This document shows, one piece after another, positions 34,588 through 44,417 of a DNA stretch of 64,000 nt. This stretch comes from Gammaproteobacteria bacterium (GTDB taxonomy: Bacteria > Pseudomonadota > Gammaproteobacteria > DSM-16500), in contig JAJNBC010000005.1 of NCBI GenBank assembly GCA_021156085.1, positions 1 to 64,000 of the forward strand, in the 5' to 3' direction. The notes beneath the pieces were generated by a model. That model had not been told where the DNA came from. It saw only the letters and a program-made list of their open reading frames with translations, and did not search any database. How positions within the stretch are numbered: the stretch's first letter is position 1; every line of letters begins with the position of its first letter. A program made the position numbers and the translations under genes.

Positions 34588-36240
34588 CTAATGACTAAGT
34601 AAATCTTGCAATATTTTCCCTGTTTTTCCACGTATATTGTCTTTTATCTGATCTTGTACTTTCGACTCAATTTTCTTAATTTGTTGCTCGGCCACTGCTT
34701 TAGCCAATACAGCTGCATCTAGCCGAATAATAGGATCATTAAGATTACCCATAATCTCAATAGGAATAGGTAAGCCGTATAAATTTCCCCAATCTTCTTT
34801 AGTAGACATCGCAGATTGATTTATCACGGTCTGTAAGCGAAAATCAATTTTTTGATTAACCAAATCAATGCTGCCCTTACCCTTTGTTTTAAAGCGCGAA
34901 GAATCAAGTAGCAAATCATTGTTAAACATAATTCCATCTCGCAAAACTATATTTGCTGTTAGATTTCCAAAATCTGTCTGCTTTGCATCCCTCGTAGTGA
35001 GTGCCTTTTGTTTTGCAAATGCATATGCACTATCAATCAAATAACCGATGTCTATCCCCTGTAAAATACCTTGGTTAATACTGAGATGCCCCAATCCATT
35101 TAAATTTCTGATAATAGCATTATAGTTATTTCCTCTTGTATTAATCTGTAGTTCCATATCTCCAACACCCATCAAGTTAAGTTTTTGGCTATTACTTACC
35201 AAATCTTGCAATAAAGATTCTATACGCACATTTGACAATGTAGCCTGTATAGCAATTTGTGGCAATGCGCCAAGCAAATTTATTTCTGTACTCGCTTTCA
35301 AGAACCCTTTGTAAAAATCAGCCGTTATGGGCGCTAATTTCAACATACCCATTTTGTAATACATAGGAATAACAAGATGACTCAAGGTGATTTTCTTCAT
35401 TTGAAACGTATCACTTCTAAATTGGCCTTGGAACATTTGCTGCTGCAGATTAGCAATGACATCTCCCTTTATCTTCCAATTAAATTTTTGATTTCCTTGT
35501 TGCAAGGCCGCAATTAAAACAAGATCTTTCAAAGAAAGAATCTGCTGATTAATATTCAAAGACATTTCACTTATAAATTCTATGTGGCCGGATAACACAG
35601 GGTTTCCACTCATAAAATGAAATTCACTTGAAATGGGAAAAGATTTTAAGAAGCTGATGTTTTGGGCATCTAAATTTAGTTTATCGATACTTCCTGATTT
35701 TTTATTTTGCTTATCTATCCAATTCACCGCTGAATTAGAAATTTTTATACTTGATATAGCCAGTCCCATGGATTGAATCTTCATGTTAGGGGCATTCGAG
35801 CGAGCAGATGAAATAGCAGCAGAAGGAGTGGTAGGTAAAATTTGTCGAAATTGCCAGTTATTCTTGCCATTACTCTCTCTAATTAAATTTAATTTCAATC
35901 CATCCAAAACGATGCCACTCGATTCGATGGTCTTATGGAATAATGGAAATAGCTTCACGCCTATGGTCGCATGCTGAATTTCAGCAAATATTTTTTCTTT
36001 AAAATCAGGAGGATTACTTAACATCAAGTGGCCTGTTTTTATTCCCAAATAAGGGAATAAGGACCATGACAAATCTCCGTCCAGAGTAAGTTGACGTCCA
36101 GTATTTCTCATAACTTGCTCGGCAATCAACGACTTTAATCGATTAGGATTCACCAATGTCATTAAGCAAATAGTGGAGAGAATAATCAATAAAAACAAAA
36201 TGCCAACGCATGCACCTAGCCATTTTAAAAATTTTCTCAT
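34588..36240 (-). CDS. AsmA family inner-membrane protein
   Basis: The 550-aa protein has an N-terminal membrane anchor (WLGACVGILFLLIILSTICL) followed by VNPNRLKSLIAEQVMRNTGR and QLTLDGDLSWSLFPYLGIKT, the AsmA N-terminal motif. The periplasmic part ends with the conserved AsmA C-terminal block (LRDGIMFNNDLLLDSSRFKT, then KGKGSIDLVNQKIDFRLQ and PIPIEIMGNLNDP). AsmA-like proteins are thought to bridge the envelope and move phospholipids. A GGAGAG site precedes the start, 29 bp after tRNA-Gly on the same strand, so the two may share a transcript. Confidence 0.9.
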   Translation of the reverse strand: MRKFLKWLGACVGILFLLIILSTICLMTLVNPNRLKSLIAEQVMRNTGRQLTLDGDLSWSLFPYLGIKTGHLMLSNPPDFKEKIFAEIQHATIGVKLFPLFHKTIESSGIVLDGLKLNLIRESNGKNNWQFRQILPTTPSAAISSARSNAPNMKIQSMGLAISSIKISNSAVNWIDKQNKKSGSIDKLNLDAQNISFLKSFPISSEFHFMSGNPVLSGHIEFISEMSLNINQQILSLKDLVLIAALQQGNQKFNWKIKGDVIANLQQQMFQGQFRSDTFQMKKITLSHLVIPMYYKMGMLKLAPITADFYKGFLKASTEINLLGALPQIAIQATLSNVRIESLLQDLVSNSQKLNLMGVGDMELQINTRGNNYNAIIRNLNGLGHLSINQGILQGIDIGYLIDSAYAFAKQKALTTRDAKQTDFGNLTANIVLRDGIMFNNDLLLDSSRFKTKGKGSIDLVNQKIDFRLQTVINQSAMSTKEDWGNLYGLPIPIEIMGNLNDPIIRLDAAVLAKAVAEQQIKKIESKVQDQIKDNIRGKTGKILQDLLSH

Positions 36241-36269
36241 ACGCTCTCCTCATTTTGGGATAACTTTAG

Positions 36270-36340
36270 AGCGGGTGATGGGAATCGAACCCACGCTAAG
36301 AGCTTGGGAAGCTCCCGTTCTACCATTGAACTACACCCGC
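36270..36340 (-). tRNA. tRNA-Gly(CCC)
   Basis: The minus strand folds into a complete cloverleaf. The acceptor GCGGGTG pairs with CACCCGC, the D arm is GTTCAATGGTAGAAC, and the anticodon stem GGAGC/GCTCT encloses loop TTCCCAA with anticodon CCC. The T arm is GTGGG-TTCGATT-CCCAT, followed by discriminator T. CCA is not encoded. It decodes GGG. Confidence 0.93.
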
Positions 36341-36410
36341 AGTATGTTACCCTACTCAACCGCCGATTATGTCATGATCTAGTTAAAAAAACCAATAAGG
36401 AATCTTATTT

Positions 36411-37802
36411 ATGGATACGTTTTTATTCTATGATATTGAAACCACGGGCTTAAACAAAGCCTTCGACCAAGTATTACATTTTGCAGCTATTCGAACAGAT
36501 CGCATGTTAAAAGAGTTAGAGCGATATGAAATAAGAATCAAGCTGAATCTTGATGTGATTCCTTCTCCTGCAGCAATCATGACACATCAAATAAATTTAA
36601 AAGAAATGACGGCAGGAATAACTGAATTTGACGGCATTAAACAAATCCATCTTTGGCTCAATCAGCCAAACACTATTAGCTTAGGTTATAACACACTTCG
36701 TTTTGATGATGAATTTTTACGTTTCTCTTTTTATCGCAATTTACTCTCTCCCTACACCCATCAATATGCAAATCAGTGTGGACGTATGGATTTGTATCCT
36801 ATCACAGTAATGTATTTTCTCTTTAAAAATCCTATCTTGCAATGGCCGCTGATGGCAGGAAAACCTTCTTTCAAACTCGCTGAATTAAGTAGGGCAAATC
36901 ATCTTGCAGAAGGTCGCGCGCACCATGCGATGGTCGACGTAGAAGCAACATTGGCGTTAGCACAACTTTTTTTTAAAGAACCCGAAATGTGGAACTATCT
37001 TGCTGGTTTTTTCAACAAAGAACTTGATCAAAATCGTTTGCAAGATGTTCTGAATTCTCCTGCCCTGATGATTGATGGCATTCTCGGTGCTGAGCACCAT
37101 TACCAATGCCCTGTGCTATTTTTAGGCATGCATAAATACTATAAGAATCAAATGATATGGTTGCGTCTAGATACGGAAGAATTAGCACAACTCACGATGG
37201 GAACTATTTCCCAGGCTCGCACAATACATAAAAAAATAGGAGAACCCCCTTTTATTTTGCCATTGAAAGAAAGGTTTTTGGGAAACTTATCGCCTGACCG
37301 CAGAATATTAGCTGATTACAATAAAAGATGGCTGGAACAAAATTCGGACATTTTGGCACAGCTCATCGCTTACCATACTGAATATCAATACCCCCTTTAT
37401 CCAGCAACAGATGTCTCAGCAAAGCTATATATAAATGGTTTTTGGAATGATGCAGAAAGGAATTTTTGCTGCGCTTTCCATGCTGCTGATCCCCAAGAAA
37501 AAGCAAAACTAATAGAGCGCATTCAAAATCCAACCCTTCAAATGCTTGCGCTGCGCATCCTTGGCAGACATTATCCCCAAACCCTCTCCCCCCCTCAAGC
37601 TGCTCTCTTTTCTGAATACATGAAAAAAATGAATCCCGCTATCGAGGAAGAGATTCTAATTGATTATCAGGGAAAAAAACGCTTAACCCCCCGCATAGCC
37701 CTGAAGGAAATAGAAGAGCTGCGTCAAGATCCTCATCTAACAGCAGCACAACTCAAATTGCTTACCCCTCTAGAGAGTTTTTACCAGAGACTCCTTTCCT
37801 AA
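36411..37802 (+). CDS. sbcB: Exodeoxyribonuclease I
   Basis: The 463-aa DnaQ-like exonuclease degrades single-stranded DNA 3'-5' in recombination and mismatch repair. It starts FLFYDIETTGLNKAFDQVLH (the DxE motif) and continues with TISLGYNTLRFDDEFLRFSF. The DEDDh segment HHAMVDVEATLALAQ completes the active site. The C-terminal SH3-like and helical parts follow (MHKYYKNQMIWLRLDTEEL, LPLKERFLGNLSPDRRIL). Length matches E. coli ExoI (475 aa). An AAGGA site precedes the ATG. It leads toward the gsp operon. Confidence 0.93.
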   Translation: MDTFLFYDIETTGLNKAFDQVLHFAAIRTDRMLKELERYEIRIKLNLDVIPSPAAIMTHQINLKEMTAGITEFDGIKQIHLWLNQPNTISLGYNTLRFDDEFLRFSFYRNLLSPYTHQYANQCGRMDLYPITVMYFLFKNPILQWPLMAGKPSFKLAELSRANHLAEGRAHHAMVDVEATLALAQLFFKEPEMWNYLAGFFNKELDQNRLQDVLNSPALMIDGILGAEHHYQCPVLFLGMHKYYKNQMIWLRLDTEELAQLTMGTISQARTIHKKIGEPPFILPLKERFLGNLSPDRRILADYNKRWLEQNSDILAQLIAYHTEYQYPLYPATDVSAKLYINGFWNDAERNFCCAFHAADPQEKAKLIERIQNPTLQMLALRILGRHYPQTLSPPQAALFSEYMKKMNPAIEEEILIDYQGKKRLTPRIALKEIEELRQDPHLTAAQLKLLTPLESFYQRLLS

Positions 37803-37888
37803 AACTAGAGGATGTCCACATTCAATGGTATCAACAAAACGCTGAACAGTTGGCTACTTTATGCTATGGTAGCAGTATTTGCTAAATA

Positions 37889-39904
37889 ATGGATCGCTAC
37901 ATTCCCATGAATCATTTGTGCTGCCTATTGATCATTTTTTCTCTTTGCTGCTTAAATTCTATCGTGGTAGCAGGCACACCTTCCGCACCCATTCCCATAA
38001 AAAATTCGGCCGCCCCTAATATGTCACCCCGGCTCTGGAATTTGCAGGATGCAGATATTTTAAGCGTTATCAATGAAGTCTCTCTTGAAACAGGCAAGAA
38101 TTTCATGGTGGATCCACGAGTTATGGGTAAAATTTCATTAATCTCGAGCAAACCCATACAGCCAGATCAAGTCTACGATTTATTTCTCTCGGTTCTAGAA
38201 TTACTAGGCTATTCAGCAATTCCCAGTGGGGATGTAATAAAAATTGTTCCTAACATGCAAAGCGGCGAACTAGCTACCCGCGTCGCCACTAATCAAACAC
38301 CAGGAAAAGGTGATGAAGTCGTCGTGCGCGTTATCCCGGTTGAGAATATGTCAGTAAATCAACTCGTCCCTATTATCCGTCCACTTTTACCACAATGGAG
38401 CAATGTATCAACCTATACCCCTGGCAATGTTATTATTGTTTTAGGGAGGGCAGCAAATATAGATCGTATCAATGAGATTATCCACAATGTAGATAAAGCA
38501 TCCAGCAATGATATTGACATTATCCCGCTACATCGCGCATCAGCTAGCCAAGTCGCTACTGTTTTAACTAATTTGCAAAATTCAGGGCGCGCGCTTGGAG
38601 ATACCCCGCAAATCTCGATTGCCCCTGATGAACGTACAAATAGTATCTTACTCAGTGGAAATAAAGCAGCTCGATTACATATGCACAACTTGGTCACTCA
38701 GCTCGATACACCTGGCAAAGGAGTGCAGGGTAATACTCAAGTTATTTACTTGCGTTATTTGCAAGCTAAAACATTTGCCCCTCTTTTGGGCAAAATTGCA
38801 CAGAATATTATAGGCAATCAAATGGAAGGGATAGCTCCTATCTCAACCTCTCCCAATTTCAATCCTCCCTCTTCATTAAATCCCATCACAGGAAGGCCTA
38901 ACCCAGTAACGAGGGGCGCTTCGACAACAGTAACTCCTGAAAATAAAACCACTATTCAAGGAGAACCCACCACTAATGCGCTTATCATTACTGCTCCCCC
39001 TACCCTAATGACAGCATTAGATACTGTAATTTCGAGATTAGATATACGCCCCGCCCAAGTATTAATTGACGCTATTATTGTTGAGCTTGATCAAAATGAT
39101 ACAAAAAATCTAGGTATCCAATGGGGCGGGTTATCTACCACTGCATCTGTTGCCGATACCCCTCCGAATACAGGATTCGCAACTATTGGACAAGGCGTAG
39201 TCGGGATCATCCCGCACATGCAATTTGAAGCCATATTAACGGCACTACAAACCACCACGGGGGCGGATATTTTATCTACCCCCTCTGTCGTTGTCCTTGA
39301 TAACCACCGGGCAACCCTTGCTGTCGGCCAACAAGTGCCGGATCAAACCGGTCAATATGCAACTACAGGTCTTTCTTCAACAGTCACACCTTTTAACACT
39401 ATTAATCGTTTAGATGTTCAACTTAATCTCGATGTCACCCCGCAAATTAATCTAGGTGATGCAGTACGACTGACTATTAAATTAAAAAATGATTCGCTAC
39501 AAAATCCTGATAATCCCACCCTGAATCCTACTACCAATACAAGTTCCATCCAAAACTCTGTCATCGTCAATAGCACGGATGTCTTAGTATTAGGCGGCTT
39601 AATGAGTAACAACATTAGCAACAGCGTAGAAAAAGTGCCAATCCTAGGGGACGTTCCTTTAATCGGGCAACTATTCCAACATAAAACCCGTCGTTTGGAA
39701 AAAAAGAAACTCATGGTATTTATAAAACCGACCATTTTACGCAGCCCCGAAGATGCGATGGGCATTACCAATACCAAGTATGCACTGATGCGGAATGCAC
39801 AAATTAACTGGCCCGAAAATATCACAAATATTGGCGGTCAAAAAACCGAAAATATTCTACCTCTATTAAAAAGCGCGAATTTACCCAAACCCTTTGAGGA
39901 CTAA
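37889..39904 (+). CDS. gspD: GspD, type II secretion outer-membrane secretin
   Basis: The 671-aa protein has an N-terminal signal (the ATG at 37907 is an alternative start; neither has a clear ribosome-binding site). The N0 domain (LWNLQDADILSVINEVSLET, GKNFMVDPRVMGKISLIS) is followed by N1-N3 repeats. The secretin core has VLIDAIIVELDQND and the gate/barrel segment VLDNHRATLAVGQQVP. It ends with VLVLGGLMSNNISNSVEKVP and ILGDVPLIGQLFQHK. Fifteen subunits would form the outer-membrane pore through which folded exoproteins leave. It heads the gsp cluster; gspC, which normally precedes it, is absent. Confidence 0.95.
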   Translation: MDRYIPMNHLCCLLIIFSLCCLNSIVVAGTPSAPIPIKNSAAPNMSPRLWNLQDADILSVINEVSLETGKNFMVDPRVMGKISLISSKPIQPDQVYDLFLSVLELLGYSAIPSGDVIKIVPNMQSGELATRVATNQTPGKGDEVVVRVIPVENMSVNQLVPIIRPLLPQWSNVSTYTPGNVIIVLGRAANIDRINEIIHNVDKASSNDIDIIPLHRASASQVATVLTNLQNSGRALGDTPQISIAPDERTNSILLSGNKAARLHMHNLVTQLDTPGKGVQGNTQVIYLRYLQAKTFAPLLGKIAQNIIGNQMEGIAPISTSPNFNPPSSLNPITGRPNPVTRGASTTVTPENKTTIQGEPTTNALIITAPPTLMTALDTVISRLDIRPAQVLIDAIIVELDQNDTKNLGIQWGGLSTTASVADTPPNTGFATIGQGVVGIIPHMQFEAILTALQTTTGADILSTPSVVVLDNHRATLAVGQQVPDQTGQYATTGLSSTVTPFNTINRLDVQLNLDVTPQINLGDAVRLTIKLKNDSLQNPDNPTLNPTTNTSSIQNSVIVNSTDVLVLGGLMSNNISNSVEKVPILGDVPLIGQLFQHKTRRLEKKKLMVFIKPTILRSPEDAMGITNTKYALMRNAQINWPENITNIGGQKTENILPLLKSANLPKPFED

Positions 39905-39910
39905 CGTGCA

Positions 39911-41395
39911 GTGACAAGTGCCGCTCAAAAATCCCACAAACTTCCTTTCTCTTTTGCTAAACGCTACGGCGTTATCGTTACACAACTAGAAGATCACTAC
40001 GCAACGGTCATCTATCACAAACCTCCTATCTACATTTTAAGTGAGCTGCGTCGTTATTTAAACTTACCTCTCAAATTAGAAACAGTGGATGAGGATACTT
40101 TCGGAAAGTTACTTGTTAAAAATTATGAAACTGACTCCAGCACTGCCATGCAAATGGCTGAAGATTTAGGCGATTTTATAGATTTATTTGATTTAATGCA
40201 TGAATTGCCTAAACCTGAAGATTTACTCGAAAAACAAGATGATGCTCCCATCATTCGTTTACTGAATGCGATACTTAGCGAAGCTATCAAAGAAAGCGCG
40301 TCTGATATACATATTGAAACATTTGAAGATCGAATCGCTATTCGTTTTCGCATAGATGGTATATTACGTGATGTATTAGAACCTCAACGTATCTTAGCTC
40401 CTCTCATTATTTCACGCATTAAAATCATGGCAAAACTAGATATAGCAGAAAAACGTTTGCCACAAGATGGCCGCATCACCCTACGTATTGCGGGCCGCGC
40501 TGTGGATGTGCGTGTCTCCACGATGCCTACCAGTCATGGCGAACGTGTGGTATTGCGTTTACTTGACAAGCAGACAGCACGGTTAGATCTAGCCCAGCTC
40601 GGCATGGAGCAAAATAGCCTGCGGCTAATGCAAAAACTCATTGCTGTGCCGCATGGCATTATTCTGGTAACAGGACCCACCGGCTCCGGCAAAACAACTA
40701 CACTTTATGCCGCACTTACGGCATTAAATAACAATACAAGAAATATTTTAACTGTTGAAGATCCTATTGAATTTGATTTACCTGGTATTGGTCAAACCCA
40801 AGTTAACTATAAAGTTGAAATGACTTTTGCCAAAGGTTTACGTGCTATTTTACGCCAAGATCCCGATGTCGTGATGGTAGGTGAAATTCGAGATGTAGAT
40901 ACAGCACAAATTGCTATTCAAGCGAGTCTAACGGGACATCTCGTACTATCTACTTTACATACCAATAGCGCCATCGGGGCTATTACACGTTTAGGCGATA
41001 TGGGCATTGAATCTTTTTTACTTTCATCCGGTTTGATTGGCGTCTTGGCACAGCGCCTGATGCGCCTACTCTGCAAAGAATGCAAAAAACCCATCGTTGC
41101 AACAGCAAGTGAATGCGACTTGCTTGGCATTCAAGAAAGCGCCGCGCCGCTTCTCTACCATCCTATTGGCTGCAGCCATTGTCATTATTCCGGTTTCAGT
41201 GGCCGTAGTGGTGTGTATGAGTTAATTGCTATCGATGAAACACTACGTACGTTCATTCATGATAAAAGATCCGAGCAAGAGATGAAAAAATATACTCGTA
41301 CTTTATTTCCCACTATTCGGCAAGACGGCTATAGGCGCGTTTTATCCGGCGACACCTCCTTAGAAGAAATTTTGCGCGTTACGAGCGAGGAATAA
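39911..41395 (+). CDS. gspE: GspE, type II secretion ATPase
   Basis: The 494-aa cytoplasmic ATPase starts at a GTG (39911), placed 10 bases after a GAGGA site. It has the ESASDIHIETFEDRIAIRFR domain, Walker A GPTGSGKTTTLYAAL, the Asp box VEDPIEFDLPGIGQTQV, Walker B DPDVVMVGEIRD, and the His box GHLVLSTLHTN. A zinc-binding tetracysteine loop (CKECKKP...CSHCHYSGFSGR) is intact. GspE drives pseudopilus assembly with GspL and GspF. It lies 6 bp after gspD and 2 bp before gspF. Confidence 0.96.
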   Translation: MTSAAQKSHKLPFSFAKRYGVIVTQLEDHYATVIYHKPPIYILSELRRYLNLPLKLETVDEDTFGKLLVKNYETDSSTAMQMAEDLGDFIDLFDLMHELPKPEDLLEKQDDAPIIRLLNAILSEAIKESASDIHIETFEDRIAIRFRIDGILRDVLEPQRILAPLIISRIKIMAKLDIAEKRLPQDGRITLRIAGRAVDVRVSTMPTSHGERVVLRLLDKQTARLDLAQLGMEQNSLRLMQKLIAVPHGIILVTGPTGSGKTTTLYAALTALNNNTRNILTVEDPIEFDLPGIGQTQVNYKVEMTFAKGLRAILRQDPDVVMVGEIRDVDTAQIAIQASLTGHLVLSTLHTNSAIGAITRLGDMGIESFLLSSGLIGVLAQRLMRLLCKECKKPIVATASECDLLGIQESAAPLLYHPIGCSHCHYSGFSGRSGVYELIAIDETLRTFIHDKRSEQEMKKYTRTLFPTIRQDGYRRVLSGDTSLEEILRVTSEE

Positions 41396-41397
41396 TA

Positions 41398-42615
41398 ATG
41401 GCTGCCTTTCAATATATTTCTATCAACATTAAAGGTGTCACAAAAAAAGGGATTATTGAAGCAGATTCTCCTAAAGAAGCAAGGCGCTTATTGCGGGCTC
41501 AAGGCTTAACCCCTCTTGAAATTGCTTTAGCACAAAAAAAAATAACTCTTTTAAAAACAAAAAATTTTGGAAAACCCGCCATTAACGCTAAAGAATTAGC
41601 TTTAATGACAAGACAATTAGCAACTTTACTCGCTGCAGGTTTACCTTTGGAAGAAGTATTAATCGCTGTAGCAGAACAAACCGAGAAAACTCGCACTAAA
41701 GGTTTAATTTTATCCGTACGCAGCAAAGTATTAGAAGGCCATGCTTTGGCTTCGGCTATGCGCGATTACCCAGAAGCATTTTCTACTTTATATTGCTCTA
41801 CCGTATCTGCAGGAGAAAAATCAGGACATTTGGACATTGTGTTACAACGCTTAGCGGATTACACTGAGCAACAACTTCATATGAGGCAAAAAATCCAACA
41901 AGCATTGATTTATCCTTCGGTCATGATTTGTGTCGCGCTGGGTATTTTGGGATTTTTATTAGAATATGTCGTACCTAAAATGATTACGGTCTATAGCAAT
42001 ATTGGACAAACCCTCCCTACACTGACTCGTATCTTAATTGCTATTAGCACTCATTTGAAAAGCATTGGTTTATACATTTTTCTGCTAGTTATTCTTGCGG
42101 TCTTTTTATTTCGTTATCTCATGAAAAGAAAATCTCATTTCCGTAATCAAGTTCATCTATTTTTATTGCATATCCCTGTGATAGGAAATGCAATTAAAGT
42201 AATCAACACTGCTCGCTTTTCTCGTACATTTGCTATTCTCTCCTCCGCAGGCGTACCTATCTTGGAAGCCATGCATATTTCTTCTAAGCTCATTACAAAT
42301 TTACCCATTTATAATGCAGTGGAAGATGCCACAAAGCGGGTGCAAGAAGGCGCAAATATGAGCTCTGCCTTAAAGCAGACAAAGTATTTCCCACCTATGA
42401 GTATTCATTTAATTGCAAGCGGCGAAACTAGTGGGCAACTCGAAAATATGCTCGAACGCGCTGCCAATAATCAAGATAATGAGATCACTCGCCTAATAGA
42501 AACAGTATTAACTTTATTCGAGCCTGCTATCGTTATATTAATGGGAGCAATCGTACTTTTTATTGTACTTGCTATCTTGCTGCCTATTTTTCAATTAGAC
42601 CAATTAACAGGATAA
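41398..42615 (+). CDS. gspF: GspF, type II secretion inner-membrane platform protein
   Basis: The 405-aa polytopic protein has two tandem GspF domains. One contains LALMTRQLATLLAAGLPLEE and VSAGEKSGHLDIVLQRLADY. The other contains RFSRTFAILSSAGVPILEAM and IASGETSGQLENMLERAANN. Membrane helices lie near residues 170-195, 222-245 and 375-400. It anchors GspE and GspL. A GAGGA site sits 6 bases before the ATG. Its stop is directly abutted by the stop of the convergent unknown gene, leaving no space for a terminator. Confidence 0.95.
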   Translation: MAAFQYISINIKGVTKKGIIEADSPKEARRLLRAQGLTPLEIALAQKKITLLKTKNFGKPAINAKELALMTRQLATLLAAGLPLEEVLIAVAEQTEKTRTKGLILSVRSKVLEGHALASAMRDYPEAFSTLYCSTVSAGEKSGHLDIVLQRLADYTEQQLHMRQKIQQALIYPSVMICVALGILGFLLEYVVPKMITVYSNIGQTLPTLTRILIAISTHLKSIGLYIFLLVILAVFLFRYLMKRKSHFRNQVHLFLLHIPVIGNAIKVINTARFSRTFAILSSAGVPILEAMHISSKLITNLPIYNAVEDATKRVQEGANMSSALKQTKYFPPMSIHLIASGETSGQLENMLERAANNQDNEITRLIETVLTLFEPAIVILMGAIVLFIVLAILLPIFQLDQLTG

Positions 42616-43389
42616 TTATTCCAAGATATCAATGCCCATTTCTCCAAACACTTGTGCTAAAGTGTCTTCCGTGGATTCCGAGACCACACCAACTTGTCCA
42701 AACCACCGTCTAATAGCCACTAATTCACGACCGCGTAGATAAATATAAAAAGCGAGAAATAGGACATCAGGATCATCATCTTCACGAAGATCAAATAAAT
42801 ACCGCTCCGCATAAGGTAACCGTTTCTTAGCTTCGACTTGGGTATACTGAGATAAGAGATTCAATGCTTCTTCTGCCGATGGCGCTAACTCAACCTTTTC
42901 TTTTACTTTATAATAATCTTCCACACGTTGCTGCAAAATACGATCCAGTTCATCATCTTTAAATAATTCAGCAAATCCATGCGGCAACCGCTCATCTAAT
43001 GAAAAGACTTTATTGATGAAATCCGCCACATGAATAGAGAGCACTTCTTTATCAAATACTTTATAAAAAAAAGGCACAGCCATGCACGCGCGTTTAAAAG
43101 AAGTTAAATTAATAAAAACCTTTCCATTTCGTAAAGTAACTGTAGCCAATCGAAGGGGACGATTAGGTATGCGTTGATAAGAATTGATCGACTCAAAATG
43201 CAATTCATCACATTCTGCTTTCCAATACCAACTCCAAGAATTAGGCGTAGGATTTTTTTCGATGCACTGTAACCCTTCCAAAGTCTGCGATAGCTTTTCC
43301 GGCTGGAGAAGGGTATAAGTTAAGCGAATAGGTTGATATGCCTCGCCAGTTTCAACCGTTAAAAAGGGTTTTTGCAACCGGTCGAACAT
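42616..43389 (-). CDS. Conserved-looking hypothetical protein inside the gsp cluster, 257 aa
   Basis: I do not recognise the family. The protein is soluble and acidic toward the C-terminus, with an N-terminal beta-rich part (TVETGEAYQPIRLTYTLLQP) and a helical C-terminal half (DDELDRILQQRVEDYYKVKE; LAFYIYLRGRELVAIRRWFG). A GGAG site precedes the ATG. It is transcribed against gspDEF, and its stop touches that of gspF. Together with the 89-aa gene behind it, it splits the gsp genes into two blocks. A cytoplasmic housekeeping or Legionellales-specific role is possible; nothing ties it to secretion. Confidence 0.65.
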   Translation of the reverse strand: MFDRLQKPFLTVETGEAYQPIRLTYTLLQPEKLSQTLEGLQCIEKNPTPNSWSWYWKAECDELHFESINSYQRIPNRPLRLATVTLRNGKVFINLTSFKRACMAVPFFYKVFDKEVLSIHVADFINKVFSLDERLPHGFAELFKDDELDRILQQRVEDYYKVKEKVELAPSAEEALNLLSQYTQVEAKKRLPYAERYLFDLREDDDPDVLFLAFYIYLRGRELVAIRRWFGQVGVVSESTEDTLAQVFGEMGIDILE

Positions 43390-43483
43390 ACCTGTCTCCT
43401 ACCTGTTGTAACGCGCAAAAAAATACGGTTCGTTTTCACTTTGAGCTCTGCTCGCCTCAATATACTTTTGATAACCTTAATCT

Positions 43484-43753
43484 TTACTTCGGCCTACGAA
43501 GTGTAGGTTGCGTTCCCGCGGTAGGTTGTGTAGCTTGGGCCTGTCTTTTGACATCATTGCTTTTCGTAAGCGCATTTGTTTTTTCAAACACGCGCTGTTG
43601 AGCCTGCTTTAAAACATCTTTTGTTAGTTCAATTCCCACTATATCTTTCATCGCATCTAAACGCTGGTGTGTGGGATCCGTTGCAGCTGCCCCTACTATC
43701 CTATTGCGATCTTTCTCTGTGACTGATTTTTTAGATTTCTTATTAGCTGGCAT
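43484..43753 (-). CDS. Small basic hypothetical protein, 89 aa
   Basis: The start is the ATG at 43753 (MPANKKSKKSVTEKDRN), which has a strong GGAGG site 8 bases upstream; an in-frame TTG five codons earlier lacks one. The protein is hydrophilic, Lys/Gln/Thr-rich and partly disordered at both ends, with a helical middle (MKDIVGIELTKDVLKQAQQR). No family is recognised. It lies just upstream of the 257-aa gene on the same strand, so the two may be co-transcribed, and opposite to the gsp genes. Confidence 0.55.
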   Translation of the reverse strand: MPANKKSKKSVTEKDRNRIVGAAATDPTHQRLDAMKDIVGIELTKDVLKQAQQRVFEKTNALTKSNDVKRQAQATQPTAGTQPTLRRPK

Positions 43754-43973
43754 ACTCTCTACCTCCAAAAATTTGTTCTGTTTATAGCCTCAACCACCCT
43801 TAACTTAATGCATGATAGGTCTTGAGCGTATTTTATACAATGCTGTGCGGATTAGCAAATCCTTTCCAGGTGAAATAGTATATACTTTAACACCCTATTA
43901 ATAAAAACAAATCTCTTGTTTCTTTATAGTATAATGGGTCATTCTAAAAATGACCAATATAGGATCTAACCTA

Positions 43974-44417
43974 ATGAACAAACTCAGGATTCGTGCAAAA
44001 AAGATGAATGGCTTCACTCTAATCGAAGTGATGGTGGTCGTCGTCATTCTTGGCATCTTAGCCGCTATCGTTGTTCCTAAAATCATGAGCAGACCAGAAC
44101 AAGCCAGAATTATTAAAGTAAAACAAGATATTATGGCCATTCAAAGTGCATTAGACCTGTATAAGCTAGATAATAGTTTCTATCCCTCCACTGATCAAGG
44201 TTTACAAGCTTTAGTCATTAAACCCACTACGGATCCTCAGCCCAGAAATTGGAAAGCAGATGGGTATCTACAACAATTGCCCATCGATCCCTGGGGACAA
44301 GCTTATCAATACCTCAATGAGAATGACACATTAAAGATATTTAGTTATGGCCCCAAAGGAAAAGATGGGAACAGTGAAATAGGGAATTGGAATACAGAAA
44401 ATAATAATGGCTCTTAG
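43974..44417 (+). CDS. gspG: GspG, major pseudopilin
   Basis: From the ATG at 43974, with AGGA 9 bases upstream, the 147-aa protein has a short basic leader (RIRAKKMNG) and the class III cleavage site before FTLIEVMVVVVILGILAAIV. An ATG 24 bp upstream has no ribosome-binding site. The C-terminal region (PWGQAYQYLNENDTLKIF, then SYGPKGKDGNSEIGNW) carries the calcium-binding loop of the family. GspG polymerises into the pseudopilus after cleavage by the prepilin peptidase GspO, which is not in this window. Confidence 0.95.
   Translation: MNKLRIRAKKMNGFTLIEVMVVVVILGILAAIVVPKIMSRPEQARIIKVKQDIMAIQSALDLYKLDNSFYPSTDQGLQALVIKPTTDPQPRNWKADGYLQQLPIDPWGQAYQYLNENDTLKIFSYGPKGKDGNSEIGNWNTENNNGS

Noticed and set aside
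36173..36382. 69-aa plus-strand frame containing MGIEPTLRAWEAPVLPLNYT
   Set aside because: It is the antisense translation of tRNA-Gly and the asmA start, a frequent misannotation.
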